From: Amblyornis subalaris
Lineage: Eukaryota > Chordata > Aves > Passeriformes > Ptilonorhynchidae
DNA length: 64,000 nucleotides
Reading direction: 5' to 3'
NCBI GenBank assembly: GCA_018881555.1
Contig: JACAXG010000024.1
Location: 7,248,298-7,312,297 of the forward strand
The notes beneath the pieces were generated by a model that searched no databases, was not told the DNA's origin, and was given only the letters and a program-made list of their open reading frames with translations. The translations under genes and the position numbers were made by a program. Shown piece by piece: positions 34,501 to 48,548 of this stretch. Position 1 is the first letter of the stretch; each line of letters begins with the position of its first letter.

Positions 34501-36835
34501 CCCTAATTTTGAAAATTGATAGTAAAGTTGTAAAGTCAAGATCTTAAAAGTTACGTTATGAAAAATTCTATGCAACCTTGATTCTGATTCTCTCTCCAAT
34601 CCCACAACAGGGGAGTGAGCAAGTGGGGCTTGGTTGCCACCTGGGGCTAAGCCATGACAAAATGGTAAAAACAACATGGGAATATTTTTTTGATTTTATA
34701 TTACTCAGCCAAACCCAAGGAGAACTTGCTGACCTAGGAAGATGTGTTTCTTTGGTCCCAGGATTTTCTGTCCTGCTGGATTTTAAATGACATTGGCTAG
34801 TGTGTATTACAGATGAATGTCTCTGAAGAGCATCACTCACCCCCCTTTCAAATGTGACCTTCCTGTTTTAAACTATTCAGCTGCTTTCCAGACCTTCAAG
34901 ATTTTATATTCAAAATTTCCTCCAATGCTTTCTTTCACTTATGTAACACATTTATTATACACTGAATCGTTCTAAAAAGTGTTTGTTTTGCCAAGATTAT
35001 TGTTTAAAAAGTAACTAATACCAGGACAGCAACAAAACTATTCAGGAGACAATTAAACTATTTATTTCAAATATCATACCCTCTCACTTTCACAAAACAG
35101 ATGCAGTTACTAATGGACAAAAAAAATACAAAGTGGAAATTAACTTTCAGCAAACAGAAATAAGAGAGGTAATTAATCTCACCTAATGTCAAACAGCTCA
35201 CTTAACATGTTTGGGTTGAGTGGAGCTCAGTGGAATTTCCAGAGCCATGACTGATCTTCAAGGCCATGATTACATACCAGAAATGTGGTACTTTTCAATC
35301 AGATCACTTCCTGATCCAGTTCACTGCAAAGTCTTACAAATATTAGTGCTGGCTCAATGGAGGTGCAGAAACAAGCAGCTGGGGAGAGGGACACACGTGC
35401 TGTATGGCCAACAAATAAATGTGTGCATGTGCAGCCTGAATCTCCTCTGCAGAACCCAGTGACTGTAAAAACAGGCTGGGTCTGCAAACCAGGCACTCGC
35501 GCGGCCTGAAGTGAAGAAGCCAATACCTCTTTAGTCTCCTGTGAGAGGTGAAAACTGCTTTACACATCAGACAGCACCTCTATTAGATTAAGTGGTATTA
35601 CCATCTTTTGGCAGGGCCATGGAACCGTCATGCAGGCTGCTACGTGCACATCCCACAGATACTCGCCATCCTTCCAGCAGCAAAACTCCCACCAAAATCC
35701 AGTAAATGCAACATACAGGCATTTACTCTGAGTTGACACAACATGCTCCAATAAATAACTAAAATAAAATTATAGGTCCAATGCTAGAAACTCAAGCTGT
35801 GAGTAGAATCTAGCTCAAAGACTTCAGCTGCTTTCAAAGAATAAAACAACATCCTAGCATCAAATGGCTTTCTAATGAAATGAACTGTAAATTCAACAAG
35901 CCCCTCAACAACCCGGTAACTAGGAACTCCATTCAGAACACTTTGTATTTACACTGACTTCATATTAGACCAGAAAATAGATTTCACCATATTTCATCCA
36001 CAACATTAGACTAGTCAACCTCTGGCAGACAGCTCAGTTTCAGGTGGAAAGAAAGCCCACAGCTCCCAGTTATCGGTGCAGCAAGATCTGAAGCCTGTGT
36101 TTAAATTAGCCCCTGCAATCCCTTTAAAAACAGGAGCCAGATTTGGTTTCATCAGCAATGGGACAGGAAGGTTTTGCAACCTTTGCCTCCAGGCTCCAAA
36201 GACAAGACTTACAGGTCTATCACCTCAAGTTTACACCTCTCTGCAGTCATGCTTGCTTTCTTCCACATAAATGGATTTATCAAACATAGCATTACTCAAA
36301 TTTGCAACAAGGTCCTTCTGATAAAAGGAAAATCTCATCTTGTAAGAGTGGAGATTAAGTTGCTGTTCAAACTGCCTCCAAGCTCAAATAGGTTCAAGTC
36401 TGCATAGAATACCAATATGACTTTGAGGTTTTTCTGGTTGGTTTGTTGGTTTTTTTTTCTCCTCGAAATGGGAGTTTTCATATCTGAAAAGTAAATGCTT
36501 CAGAGGTTTTTTTAATGGGGAATAGGAAGACTTGACTTTTCTTTCTAGTATATGCTGAACCAAAACTAAAGTCAGAAGTGGCTCTATGTCAAAGTAAAGC
36601 TTTCAAATTTCTTTTAAATCTGTGTCTGCTGAATCCTTTAAGAAGCTGTCTAGTCAACAGTAATTAATATTAACAAACTATATATTACTATACTTACGGT
36701 TATTGGGAACCTATAGTGTTCTCCTTCACTATGTTCTTCAAGGAGTGTTTTAAGAGTGGTCTTTGTTGCTTTGGGGTTTTTCGTTTGTTTGTGGGGTTTG
36801 GTGGGGAGTTGGGATATTTCTTTCTTTTTTTCCGG

Positions 36836-36850
36836 TTGGTTGGTTGGTTG
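36836..36850. repeat. (GGTT)n microsatellite
   Basis: About four tandem GGTT units in a GT-rich stretch that runs from about 36,760 to 36,860. Confidence 0.8.
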
Positions 36851-39800
36851 GATGTTTTCTATATGTTGAGTTTCTAGGTTTTTGTATTCTTTTAAACTAC
36901 ATTATAATCCAGTCTGATCCTCACATGATTCCAAAACCAAGCAAGCACTGTCAATGACTCAAGTGGAAAACTTTGCGGTAAAGTCTTTTGTCTTGCTTCA
37001 ACGTTTATAGTCCAGATGCATAAAAGGCCTGAAAAACTCACAATATGTAATTGTGTGTCTGTTTCCATTTTCATAGTCAATAATGAGCTTTCAAACATGG
37101 TTCAGAACTGACTACAAGCTTATCTATAGAATAAAGACACTAGTGCTAACATGGCTTTGAAAAAATCAGCCTGGAAAACAGTATGAGGGAAGATTATTCA
37201 AGGTATTACATTAGTTGTTAATGCACTTAAAGCAAATATCCATATTGAAGTTCATAATATCCAGTATTTTTGAGGCATGACCATTGAAGAAAGTATATTT
37301 TTTTAAGAAGAGATTCAAAAGGACAATAAGAATTTCTCTTCTGCAAGAAACTAAGCTGTGGTAACATCTTAGTAACCACTAGGTTGTAGAGTAGTCTGTG
37401 TTCTCTGCCCTATGGTGTCTTTCGAGTTCACTACAGTTCCACCAGCACTGCTCACAGCTCACCACAGTTTCCAACGAAAACCCCACTTCACTGTTACATA
37501 GATACCTTTACGCTTGGAATACACNCTCCCTTTTTCTTTTCCTCTCTCAGATGAATCTCCAGGTTTTGCTCTTTATCCAATGCATTTCAATGTCAGTGTC
37601 TCTTCAAATCACCACTCAAATTATTCCATGATTGAGGAGGATTCAAAAGATTATACATGTTAATCACAACAGCCATAGCAGTTTGTGTTTCAAAGTTCTN
37701 CAGATTCTAAATCCTTCATAGCAACACTTGGCAGGCCATGANGAAGCTGACAGAACATACTGACACGCATGTTGTGTGTGTGTGCTGAGCACTTACATGT
37801 GGAGACCACAACTGCTGAGAAATGAAGATCTGGTGCATCGTTTAAGAGGCTGTTCTCTCTACATGTACATCAAAAGCTGGGGGTTGATTTATGATTGATA
37901 TTTGAACCAAGGAGAGGTCACATTCAGACATACATGTATTTGCTATTTGATCCAAGATCCAAGGTCATGTTCACACAAATGTGTCATCTGAGTATTTGCT
38001 TTATTTTTATTACCCCCTTGATGAACTCAAAGTTCTTTTACTTTCCCCTTGTGTCCCAAAAACTCCTTACCCATTTACTTGGAAGTTGCCTGGTTTTTCT
38101 AATTTTCTGGTTTTGCAATACTGTACCAATGTCTGACAAGCTAATTACATAAGCCAAGATTTTGAATTGATTAACAGTTAGAGACACTTTAATTTCAGAG
38201 ATCAGTGCTCAGATTGAGGCTAAATCTGGTTGCATGGTATGGCCAGAATTAAGAGAATTAAGAAAGAGGAACAAACCAAAAATTCCACAAAAACTATGTC
38301 TTATTAACTGCGTGCACAGATTAATGTCCTAAGCCACTGTCAATTTTTTTTCTCTAAAATTAATACGTAAAAGTAAGTTTAAGTGGTGAAGTCAAAGTTG
38401 ATTACAACATATGCAGCATTTACAAACAGCCCACACATCTGCCCCAACATGCTGCTCACTGGGAACTAGATCCTTAAGACTAAATTGGAATGTTGCAATT
38501 GTTTTCTTATAAATGTGATTACTGCATCTCAGATTATGAAAAGTGCCTCCTCAACAATTTTCTAACTATACTCTGATATTCTACAGAGATCTCATTTGTT
38601 GAAGGATACAGATGTCTGAGAGTAAAAGGCAAAGAAAAATTGCATTTCAGTGTGGTCACTAAATGATTATCTCCAATATAATCAATTTCTGAAGTAAATA
38701 AAATGTAAGCCCCTTGCTAAGACTCCTGCAGAGTACATTTTCACTACATATGGCAAAAATAAACTTCATAAGGTAACAAATTAAAGACATCTGTGCAACT
38801 AAAATTGTCAATTAAAATCATAATCTAATACATACAGAGGCAGTGCCAGGCAAAATTTTTGGCATATTGACTGTGCTGTTACATAAACCTCTCACTAGAA
38901 GATTTACTTGCTCACATGCTTCATTAAAAAAACTAAACCCAAACAAAACCACAAAAAACCAACATACATGACTGTTCTATCAAGAAAGACATCATAACTT
39001 TTACAAGCGTAACTGTCTAGTAACTCTTCCTAACAAATGTGAAATTTCACACATACTTTATTTGAGAAAAGAAAAAAAAACAATTGCCACTAACTCAAAC
39101 ACTTTGTTGAAATATCAGTTTCAGGAAGTGCATCAATTTTTAGGGTTCATGTATATGTATGGATAACTTAAAATGTGTTCAAGAAGGTTAAGAAATAATT
39201 ACCTCATCTTTCTTCTCTGAGCATATTTAATACTCCTGTATTATTTCAACCTTGGCTTTTTCTTCAAGAGAAGAGCAAAGGATTGTTCCTGTGACATAAG
39301 TGCTTCAACTGAATACAACCTAATTCAAGACCACATATTATATTTGACAGATACCAAGAAGTTTTGAGTTTATTGACTGGCATTGAAAGTTTTGCAGTTG
39401 TATATAATTTTGTGGGTTTAAAAAACATGATAAAAGCTTGAGCTGAGACACTACTCAAATTTGAAAAGGAGCATTCATACCAGTTTTCACTATTGCCAGC
39501 ACAAAAACACCAGGAAAAGCGCATATTTGGGCAGGATAAATAAAAAAGCTTTAATTTCTATTATTTGCTCCCAAAGACATAAAATTTCCACCCCATTGTC
39601 ACTGCACATTGTCCACTCGTNTCTCCCTGTTCTTTCCCTTCCGTGCTGTACTTTCAGTCCCCCCCTACCCACATGTCATCCCTGAGGCACCACAAACAAG
39701 CTGTGGCTGCTTCAGCCTGTGCCGCTTGGCAACTCACAGGCCAAAGAGAACAGGTAATTGCTGAATTCATATTGCATCACTTCCTCAGGAGGGTCAATAA

Positions 39801-42479
39801 TGGGTTTTCCTTTCTTCTTCACAGCTACCAACTTCCATGAGAATTCGAGAACTTTAATGCCTTTGCAGCCATTACTGCTCTCTCTAATCTGAGAAGACTT
39901 GCAAGTTCAGAATTACTGGGTGGCGGGAGAGGACAGCAGACCATACTGCATATCCCTGACAGGTAACTAGATCCAAAGANGTGAGAAAACAATCTTGAAA
40001 ATAGCTTTCAGTATAGCAGTTTTGGAGCACAACTTTCTTCCAAGACAGATCTGGACTTTTGCCTGCATGCCCCACTCCCCATTTTTTTTCCAGTTCATTT
40101 TCAGTATTGGTTTTATATTTGCTAGGGTTTGTAGAACACACAAGTGTACAGTAAGTGCTTGAAGTTATGTCAATACTTGAATTAGTCTACAACTTTCCAG
40201 GGTCCCTCAGTTTGACTCCTAATCCCATACTTTATTAAGAAAAAGATAATTGGGTGTCATTGAAATAGTGGTTAAATATTGACTTTGGCTGAAGATTCCT
40301 GACCTCTGGGCAAAAATACTAGTTCTTACAGACATCCTAATGGCAACCTTCTTCCTGGATAAAGAGCTATTGTTTTGAAACAATACTTTTAATCTAAAAG
40401 GAGAGGAAAAAAAGAAAAAAGAAAAATTACTTAATGCAAACATTTGATAGATGTGTGTTTAGCATATTGATTTAAGATTGTGAGAAGCTTCATTTGAGTC
40501 TTACCTGCCATTTAATGATAACTTAGGCCTTGCAACCTCTCATTTTTAGTCTACTTAGACAGATACAACTTTCCCACCTGACAAACTCCCAAATTCTGCC
40601 ACCCTGATCTCATTACACAGGTCCTGCTCAGAAAAATTGAAATAAAAAAGCCCACAAATTTGCAGCTTTGCTTCTGTACCTTCTCCTACAATAGCTCTCC
40701 TACTCATGACCAGCACTCCTTTAAAAGAGACATGAAGTCTCTTGTGTTCTCTTTTCATTTATAGATTATATTTCTACATCTAAGTTTAGGCTCCTTCTTG
40801 TTTAGGTTTGGGACAAGAGTCCAGTTACTTTGGTATCTGATGCTGCACCTTTTGCTTCAAAGATCAATAACAGCAAAAAAGATCTTTCTGCCTTAAGAAT
40901 ACCTCCCTTCAGTCTCCAGCATGCTCCCTATCCCAAATGTCAAGTCACAATCCTTTTCAATACTCTTTCAGCCATCATACCTCTCGCCATCATCAGCCAT
41001 ATCAACCCATCCCCAAATCACCTCCTTCACCCCCTTGGGTCCTCCAGTCTCCTATCTCAGCTCCTCCAGCATCTGCACAGCTGCACCCGTCTCACCATCT
41101 GCAACGCCTTGCATGATTCATCACCAAACATAACAGACCATGATTATTCACTATTTGAAAAGCTACAGTGGAATTTACATCTGTTTCTGGAAGGAATTCA
41201 AGAAGCCTGAATTCGCCTTCTTAGCAGAGAACACCACCACTGTGTATTTTCAGTGGTTTTATTTCACTGATAAACTTTATTCCCTTGTCCAGACATAATA
41301 ACATGACTTATTTGATAAATTAAATTCAGTTTAACAGAGGGATTTATATCCTTTAAAAAATAATAACCCTCAGACAAGATATTACAGATTTAGGCCCCTT
41401 CTGCTTGCAAGTGTTTGAAAATGGAGTAATTCCAATGGGCTGGCTTTCATACTTTTCTACCAGCACAAAAAATTCTAATGTCTTTTAGAAACAGCACCTG
41501 AAGTTGTGTGGCTTACTTATTCTTTACTGTGCTACGATTTTACTCATTCCTTCGAAGTATTTTTACAGGCTCTTGTTGCCCAGCTATTACATTTAAATAA
41601 ATAAACAAATAAAACTTGCTAAAAATAAAATAACTTCAATTTAATGCCATGCCACAATTCAGAGTACCCAGAGTGGAATGTGAAACAAAATTCTTTCACT
41701 TTTTCTTGCTGGGGTTTTTTTGTTGGTTTTGTTTCAGTCTTTTTATCAAGAAAAAGGCCTTCAGTTTTTATTCTGACAATTCAGACATGCATACTTTTAA
41801 AAGTTTTTCTTTGTGATANATGTATCGCACAAAAACAAAGTTTACACTGAATTAGCGTTGTTGACAGGAGCCTTGGCAACAGGCATGAATGCAATTAATC
41901 TACATTTTTTGGCAAATGGACATCAAGTACTTGTACTTGCAAGCTCCTGACCTGTCAGATAGAGGATATACTTGGGACGCATGACTTCACAGCTCTAAAT
42001 CAGGTCACTCGCTACAGTATAGAGATCACAAGCCTCACACTCCTGTGTGATCAAGAAGTGGCAAACTATAACCAATTATTTTCCTCCTATGTTTTCCCTG
42101 CTCATCCTTCACATGACATAAAGGGTGTCTGGTGACCAGTTTAACAGCAATACCGGCACTGCTGTCCATCTGCCACCCCACTTCTTCTCCCAATTCCTTT
42201 TAACCAAGGAAGCATCTGAATTGCAGAACGATTCCAGTGAAACAGCCAGGATAAGAAAACTTGTTTAAAAAGCCATGTATTCACTTTCATACTACAGTTT
42301 TACTTTGCTTTGTAAGGCATTTCAGCTGGCTTGAATCAGACTTTGGAAGAGGAGTTATGGGGGACAGCACACAGTCCCTCTGCGGAGCCAAACTGAGTTA
42401 CCGGTTGCAAAATAAAGTTACCTTAAGGGTATTTAGACACGGCAGCTTAAGTAACGTAACAGCTCCCTTCATCAAAAGC

Positions 42480-42780
42480 ACATCCCTTCTGTAGCTCCCT
42501 GACACTGCCAGCCCTGCACCTTCCCTGTCCCCCTTCCTTTCCAGCCCTGCCACTGCAGGTTGCCTGCGCTGGCTCTCGCACTGCCGACCTCGCTGGCCAC
42601 CTCTGCAGCCGTGAATGAACCGGGGCCAGAGCAGCGCCCGAGCCCTCCCTCACACCGTTCTGGCCCACAGCAGCCTGGCACGCTCCCAGGAGAACGCCCA
42701 GCCCAGGNCACAGCTCTGCGCCTGAGGAGCAGCACGGCTGTAATCCTGACACTCGGCTCCAGCTCNTGAGCAGAGTGCCC
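42480..42780. promoter_or_regulatory. Small GC- and CpG-rich patch in PPARA 5' intron
   Basis: About 300 bp with several CpGs and much higher GC than its flanks. A TATAAATA motif lies on the + strand at about 42,866-42,873. It could be an alternative promoter, an enhancer or the remnant of an inserted element. Frames through it have no domain. Confidence 0.3.
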
Positions 42781-43525
42781 GGCAGATTTTATTCCTCAGT
42801 GCAGACACAGCCTTGGTGAAGCAATTCCGTTCACTAAATCGGTAGAAGTGTAACACAGGAAAACTATAAATACCTGAACAGACCCACTGAGGGGCAGCAA
42901 AACGAAGGATGGAAACCTATGCNTGGGAGAAGGGTAGAAGGAGACTAGATCAGGTCCAGTCATGCCGTGTAACCACACTCCTTGCTGGAGCCTGTATTTG
43001 CAGGGCTATCAGGAACCACTGAGAGAGGACATCCTATTCTATTTCTCTTTTGCATTTATGTGTTCATTCATACACACACACANACACGCTTGCCATGTAA
43101 AGGAGAAATAAAATGAATGATAGCCGCAAACTGAACAATTCCATATTCTTAAAATGATAATCACTATTACATTTCCAAGGATTTTTACAGGATTTATAAT
43201 CTTGAGAAAATGCAACTCCTTGTAAATTTGGTTAGAATCACCGCAGCTCAGTATGCTGAAAATCAGGCACCCNAAACGTACATTTAAGTTGAACACTTGA
43301 CAGCTGTTAGAAAATATTGGCCTGTTTATGTACAGTTACGTCTGTCTGGCAGTACAGAACATGTACAGCTGCTGCTTTTTCCAAAGGCAGTATCCTGTGC
43401 TGCTTGTCTCTTACTTACACAGATAGTAAAGCTGGTACCTCATGTGGTCAGACTGGCTTGCTTAACCGCACACAGCACATCTTTTATGGTGAGGTGGATA
43501 AGAACAAATAAATTTCATTTACTTT

Positions 43526-43553
43526 ATATACACACACACACACACATATATAT
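43526..43553. repeat. (CA)n and (TA)n compound microsatellite
   Basis: A run of about nine CA units followed by TATATATA. A shorter CACACA run with an N occurs at about 43,073-43,087. Confidence 0.9.
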
Positions 43554-44027
43554 TTTGTAATCTTCCATTGAAAATTGCCAACAAGCCAGCAATAGTCACC
43601 ATGANCTGTGGGCTGCAATTAGTTGTATTTTAACATCAGAGTGTATGAATTAATTGACAGCTGTGCTGGAGGATTCCTCAGCCCTGTTGGACAGAATGCC
43701 ACCAGGCACTGCCTGCTAATAAACGGTCTCCAAAGCAGTCTCCTAACACAACACCCACCTTCTCCCTCATCCTCCCCCTCAGATCCAAATGGCTCCATAT
43801 TATATTCTTCAGCCTTACTACTCCAGGGAACGTTTTCCACACGTGTTGAGTAAAGATGCAAGAGGGTTTTGTTTTGTTTAGCGAGAGCCTGCCCATGACT
43901 CCAGTGNCAAGTACTTCATACCATTCTTCCTGAAGTAGTAACACTAACAGCAGGTTAGGAAACGTCATCAGTAATTCAAGTCTTCACTTTCAAACANGTT
44001 TTGCAAACAGACTAAAGTTCTTCTTAC

Positions 44028-44083
44028 CTCCTGAACATTCAGGTTCAGTGGTTTGTTCTGTGATTTGTTGTATTAATAATTTT
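44028..44083 (-). other. PPARA: Candidate PPARA noncoding exon 2
   Basis: A 56-nt segment on the - strand between a T-rich acceptor (TTATTTACAG, ending at 44,084) and a strong donor, GAG|GTAAGAA. Mammalian PPARA also has noncoding exons before the coding start exon. If spliced to 31,533, an ATG at 44,038-44,036 opens a 9-codon upstream ORF that stops at 31,517-31,515, 18 nt before the PPARA ATG. No transcript evidence is available. Confidence 0.4.
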
Positions 44084-47000
44084 CTGTAAATAATTAATTA
44101 AAACAAAACAAAACAGGCACGGAGCACTTATTTGTGTAACAAAACAAAAAAAAGAGAAAAGAATGGCAATACAAGCCTATATGCAGATAATAGGACTTAC
44201 TCAGCATAGCAGTGCTGGATGCACTGATACATACAACAAAACAGTAAGGCCTGCCTCCAAACCTTCATCACAGGCTGTAGAATAGTTTCAAATNATGCAT
44301 TTTTATGATTTTTTTGTTGTTGTTAAATGTAAATAACATAAAGTTATTGTGGTATCATTTTTCCACATAAAATACATCAAACTCTAAACTATTAACAACA
44401 ATAAATTCTCTCAGCTCCAAGATACTATACACTCACAAATGAGCAAGGATTTACTCAACCAGCACACCAAACAGCAGCTCTNGTTTCCTTCTACATACTT
44501 CTCAACAAAATGAAAACAAACTAATGAGATACAAAAATATGAAATATGAAAATATGGGACTAACTCGCTTTCACATGTATTTCAGCAGCCTGGAAACAAA
44601 TGCCAAAGAACTGTACTGTCAGTAGCTGCTCACTGCTCTGAGTTCCTCAAGGCAGACACATTTTTGAACNTATTTGAAAAGATTTAGTGAATAATTTCTC
44701 AGTTTACACATTTTTTAAAAACCATGAGAGTATATCAGCATTTCTAGAAAGGGATAGGTNATTTGCCAAATGCTTGCCAGTCTATCTCATACTCTTAAGT
44801 GTTTCCACAGGCATGAGACAACTTGAACTTAAAACAGTAAATTTAGATGAATGTAGTACCACAGAATAAACTAGGCCTCTCTGGTAGTTCACATCTTTCA
44901 CTCTCCAAAAGTAAAAAAATGTTAACACCACATGCACTGTAAGACACAGCAAAGACCCACNCAAAACAGTCATGTACGAACTCAAGCCTCAGCCAGGACT
45001 AGAATGCCAAGGAATTGTAGTTTATAATTTCTATTAATCTGTGCATGAGAAATCCTTCACTGGACACAGAAATTACACTTCCTAGATATTTAAAGACACA
45101 TGCAATGCACTTATAAATAAATATTGTTTCATAAGCAGAAACTATGAGAACTGGTATGAGGAAGTGGAGTCAGATTTGGCAACATCTCAATGCCACATGC
45201 AATCTGGTCACACAACAATCTCCTCATATCAATTCAAAATTTTTTGAACCTGTCAAATATCACACTCTTTGAGATATTTGANTTTTATTTTGAAGATAGT
45301 GACGATNTAGAGTCTAACCTTACCAGATAAGTACTTTTTAATTCAGCAAAAAATTCAAAATTCTACTTCATAAAAAGTCATTCCGTATTTAATTTTACAG
45401 ACCTGGTCCTGTGAAACGCCAAGAGCTCTACTTCTAAAAAATTAAGAATTCAGGATTCTACTGACTAGCACCTAAGACAGCAGTAGATATCAGAACATAA
45501 GGAAATTTTACTTACTCTGTTCTCCTGATTGTGCTACTACTTTCTGTTTATCAACTAATTATTGGCATTACATGCTCAGATTTCTTTCCTTGTCAGTTGC
45601 CTATACACATTTCCTAGTCAGTTGACTATACATTAATCACTCTTTACAGAGATTCTACCTCAGATGTTTTTCTCTAGCTGTTCAAGAACAATGCCAAGAT
45701 AGCTCCCATTCCACATATGTACTCACCACTTCATGCAGCATCTTGCAAGGCTGAAACAGAAGTTGTTTTCCAGAATCTCTCCCCTTTCCATTTCATGTGC
45801 ACATTGGTGATAACACGTGGCTCTTCATTNAAAAAAAAAGCTGCTGACATTCTTTCTTAAAAAAAATTAAAATAAAGGGTCAACAAAATTTCCCAAGGCT
45901 TACTACAATGATCACTGATTTTATACTTATATGATGCAATATAAGACTTTAAAAAATATTTCTTCATGCTTCTGCAGGAAAAGAAAATGCTGTCATTTAA
46001 CTTGGGCTAAAATTATTTTTTAAATGACTGAGGCTTTTAATACATCCCTAGTTTTATAGCAGGACCACACTGACATCTAGCTAACTAGGGAATATGACTG
46101 GTATATCCCAATACAATTCTGATCTTTTTTTCTTCATACTAAAAAAATTCAAAACCAGTCAATTGAGAACACTATAGTGAAAGCCCTGTGCTATTTTAAT
46201 TATCTGTTATAAAGCAAAATAACTTTACTTAAAAAGAGCATTCTCACAAATGTCTAAGTCTTTCTGTGGAGAAACTTAAGAGTATTTATGGTTTCCAAGG
46301 TGCACACACAGTCCTAGGAGATGTCTTTACAATTGACCTTTATTTTGAGGATTTACATCCCAAAGGTACAGATGTATGGGCCTTTATAAGGCCCATAAAA
46401 AAAAAAGGCATACATAGGTATAAAACCCAAACTAATTAAAGATTCAGAGATATTTTGAAAAAGCAGCCAGATTAAAGAAGTTAAAATTCCAAAATGCTAT
46501 GAGAAAATATGCTTGTAACTATAATAAATATGAATTCAACTTCATTTATTTTCCAAAACAAGTATNGTGTTCTCTTTTTTTCCCCTTGCAAAAATATGAC
46601 ATGTGCAATAGAAACAGAACTCAGAACCCAAATCTCATCAGGAAAGCTACAAAAAAGTAAAGAAAAAATAGTGCTGTTGGCAATTTTGAAGTACAAGCTG
46701 CTTCTAAAAAAATACTAAGAAAAATTATATTTCCTTGCCCACTTTGGGACAACAGTGAGCATTATAATCCATTTTCTAGAACAAGATNAATATCTTAGAT
46801 CATTTATCCAACTCTCCTGTAGGAAATCATTGCCTCTAACATTTTTATAACACTCCACACATGAAATANTAAAAGCATGACGACGCAGAATCACAACTGC
46901 AATGTAACCCTCTCTCCATGGTTTAAAATTCATGATACCCTCTATGAAAGCTACTGTACTAACAGAAAATGAAGATGTTAAAGANCTACTGAAAAGCGAG

Positions 47001-48137
47001 TGACAAAACCACAAGGTGTTTGGGACGTTTGGGCTTACAATAGGTAGCCAAAACTCCCTACACACCTCACTGTAAAGGATGACAGTCAATATAAGGTGTC
47101 AACAAATTGATAAGAATGTTTTTTTGGACCATGCTAAGACTTCCTTCNAAACATAGGAAAAGACAGCGAGCATGCTGTCTGTCCAGTTCCACAAACCTCT
47201 GATAAGGTCTGCACACCCTCATCCTTCCAAAGCACTACATTGCATTACTTAAAATCCCAAAAGTTGCCACCGAAAGTAACTACGAGCTGATGGCCGCTTA
47301 GTAGCTCATGCCAGCTAACAAAGGTTATGATACTGGTTTAGCTTTGAGCAGACGTGTGACCACATCACATGAACCACAAGTGCCTTAGTTCCAGCATGAG
47401 ACCAGGTAGCCAGCCTCAATGCTAAGTCAATGATTCAGAACTTATAAAGGATCCGTTTTGCTGCCTGCAAAGCAAGTGATCAGCGCTAGATGCCAATGAG
47501 AAAGTCTGTGCATGTTCTGTAATACAAGGAGTTTGACCACAATTTTCCTTCACAACAAAACTTATGCAACACTTTATTAGTGCAGTACTACTAAGACACC
47601 CACTGCCAAAAGTGCCAAATTATCATTCCAGATAATCCTATGTGACGAATCCTGTGCTTATACTACTTCCATCAGAGAGCTTAGGAACAGCTACCCGTGC
47701 CCCCGAGTGAGACTGGGCCAATCTTAATACGAATACAAGGCAACACCTTTTCGCACTCCTTTCCATTATTGCTTCCGGAATGCTTTTTGAAAAGCAAGTA
47801 TCCAGCTCCGTAGGGACAACCCAAAACTCATCAAACTACAAAAGCAAACCCCGGAGGCGCCCTCACTGACCCACTCCTCGCTCCCAGGACAGAGGAGCCT
47901 CCTCTGACCATCCGACCGGGAACAGCACAACCCGTCCGGCTAAGCCAACAGCCGGAACCTCCAAGCACGGACTTTCTGCCTAGTGGCCGAGTTCATTCCA
48001 GGTTAAGGGCAATCCAAATGTTTCGTTTAGGAGACACGACAGTTGCCACACAGCCCCTTGTGTGACAGAGTATTTACCCCCTCCTCTGTTCCCCACCTCC
48101 AGCGCCCTAAAATCCCGCTCCCCAGGTGGCTCTTTAC
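44084..48137 (-). other. PPARA: PPARA 5'-most intron
   Basis: About 4 kb between the putative first exon and the candidate noncoding exon 2. AT-rich at its lower end, rising in GC toward the CpG island. Contains a 23-bp palindrome at 46,375-46,397. No coding exon seen. Confidence 0.5.
46375..46397. repeat. 23-bp palindrome with perfect 10-bp arms
   Basis: TATGGGCCTT at 46,375-46,384 is the exact reverse complement of AAGGCCCATA at 46,388-46,397, with spacer TAT. The centre, CCTTTATAAGG, resembles an SRF CArG box but has seven rather than six A/T bases. It is followed by a 10-A run. Confidence 0.85.
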
Positions 48138-48330
48138 CTTCGGCCGCCCGTCCCGCAGTTCCTCGGCTCCGGTTCCCGCAGCCAGCGGCCGGCGCCGAGC
48201 CCAGCGAGCAGCAGGAGCCGCTACAGCATCTCCCCGGGCCGGCTACCTCCTTCTGCTGGCCGCCGCTCCGCCGAGGGCTTCGCACCGCGGGGCGAGAGAG
48301 ATAAGTAATAGCGAATAGCAAGGGAGGGGA
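48138..48330 (-). other. PPARA: Candidate PPARA first noncoding exon
   Basis: GC-rich sequence inside the CpG island ending in GGCCGAAG|GTAAAG, with the GT at 48,137-48,136. The 5' limit is a guess because the transcription start cannot be read from sequence. Position and strand agree with a first exon of PPARA. Confidence 0.4.
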
Positions 48331-48548
48331 GGAGAAGAAAGGACAGGTCATTAGCAAAGCCGCCGCCGCGTTAGCGAGGCGGGGGCGTCACTCAGCCCCG
48401 GGCGGGCGCTCCCGCCTCCTCCCGGAGCCCCGGCCGGGACACGGGCACCGCGCGGACCGGGGGCGCCCCTAAGGCAATACCGTGCATCGCTGCCGCGGGC
48501 TGCGCAGGGCCAGGCCGGGCCGAGCTGGGGACTGCCGGCGGGGAAGAA

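Larger units (their letters stand above)
31534..44027 (-). other. PPARA: PPARA 5' intron (large)
   Basis: About 12.5 kb upstream of the first coding exon. No coding exon is supported on either strand; short frames are AT-rich and lack domains. Contents include a (GGTT)n run near 36,836-36,850, a (TG)n run near 37,773-37,783, a C8/A9 run near 34,390, a CpG-rich patch at 42,480-42,780 and a (CA)n/(TA)n microsatellite at 43,526-43,553. Weak - strand donors, such as GTAAGTATA near 36,698, are not enough to call more exons. Confidence 0.75.

Noticed and set aside
40830..41210. 126-codon + strand frame rich in Ser, Pro, His and Ile
   Set aside because: Composition follows a C/T-rich tract; it is antisense to the PPARA 5' intron, with no splice or domain support.
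45652..45662. CTACCTCA, reverse complement of the let-7 seed, upstream of PPARA
   Set aside because: let-7 genes are linked to PPARA in vertebrates, but the flanks do not match a let-7 precursor here and no mature let-7 sequence was found in the window.
48000..48011. AGGTTAAGGGCA near the PPARA promoter, considered as a PPRE
   Set aside because: The half-sites have no spacer, while PPAR:RXR needs one base between them, and both halves deviate from AGGTCA.
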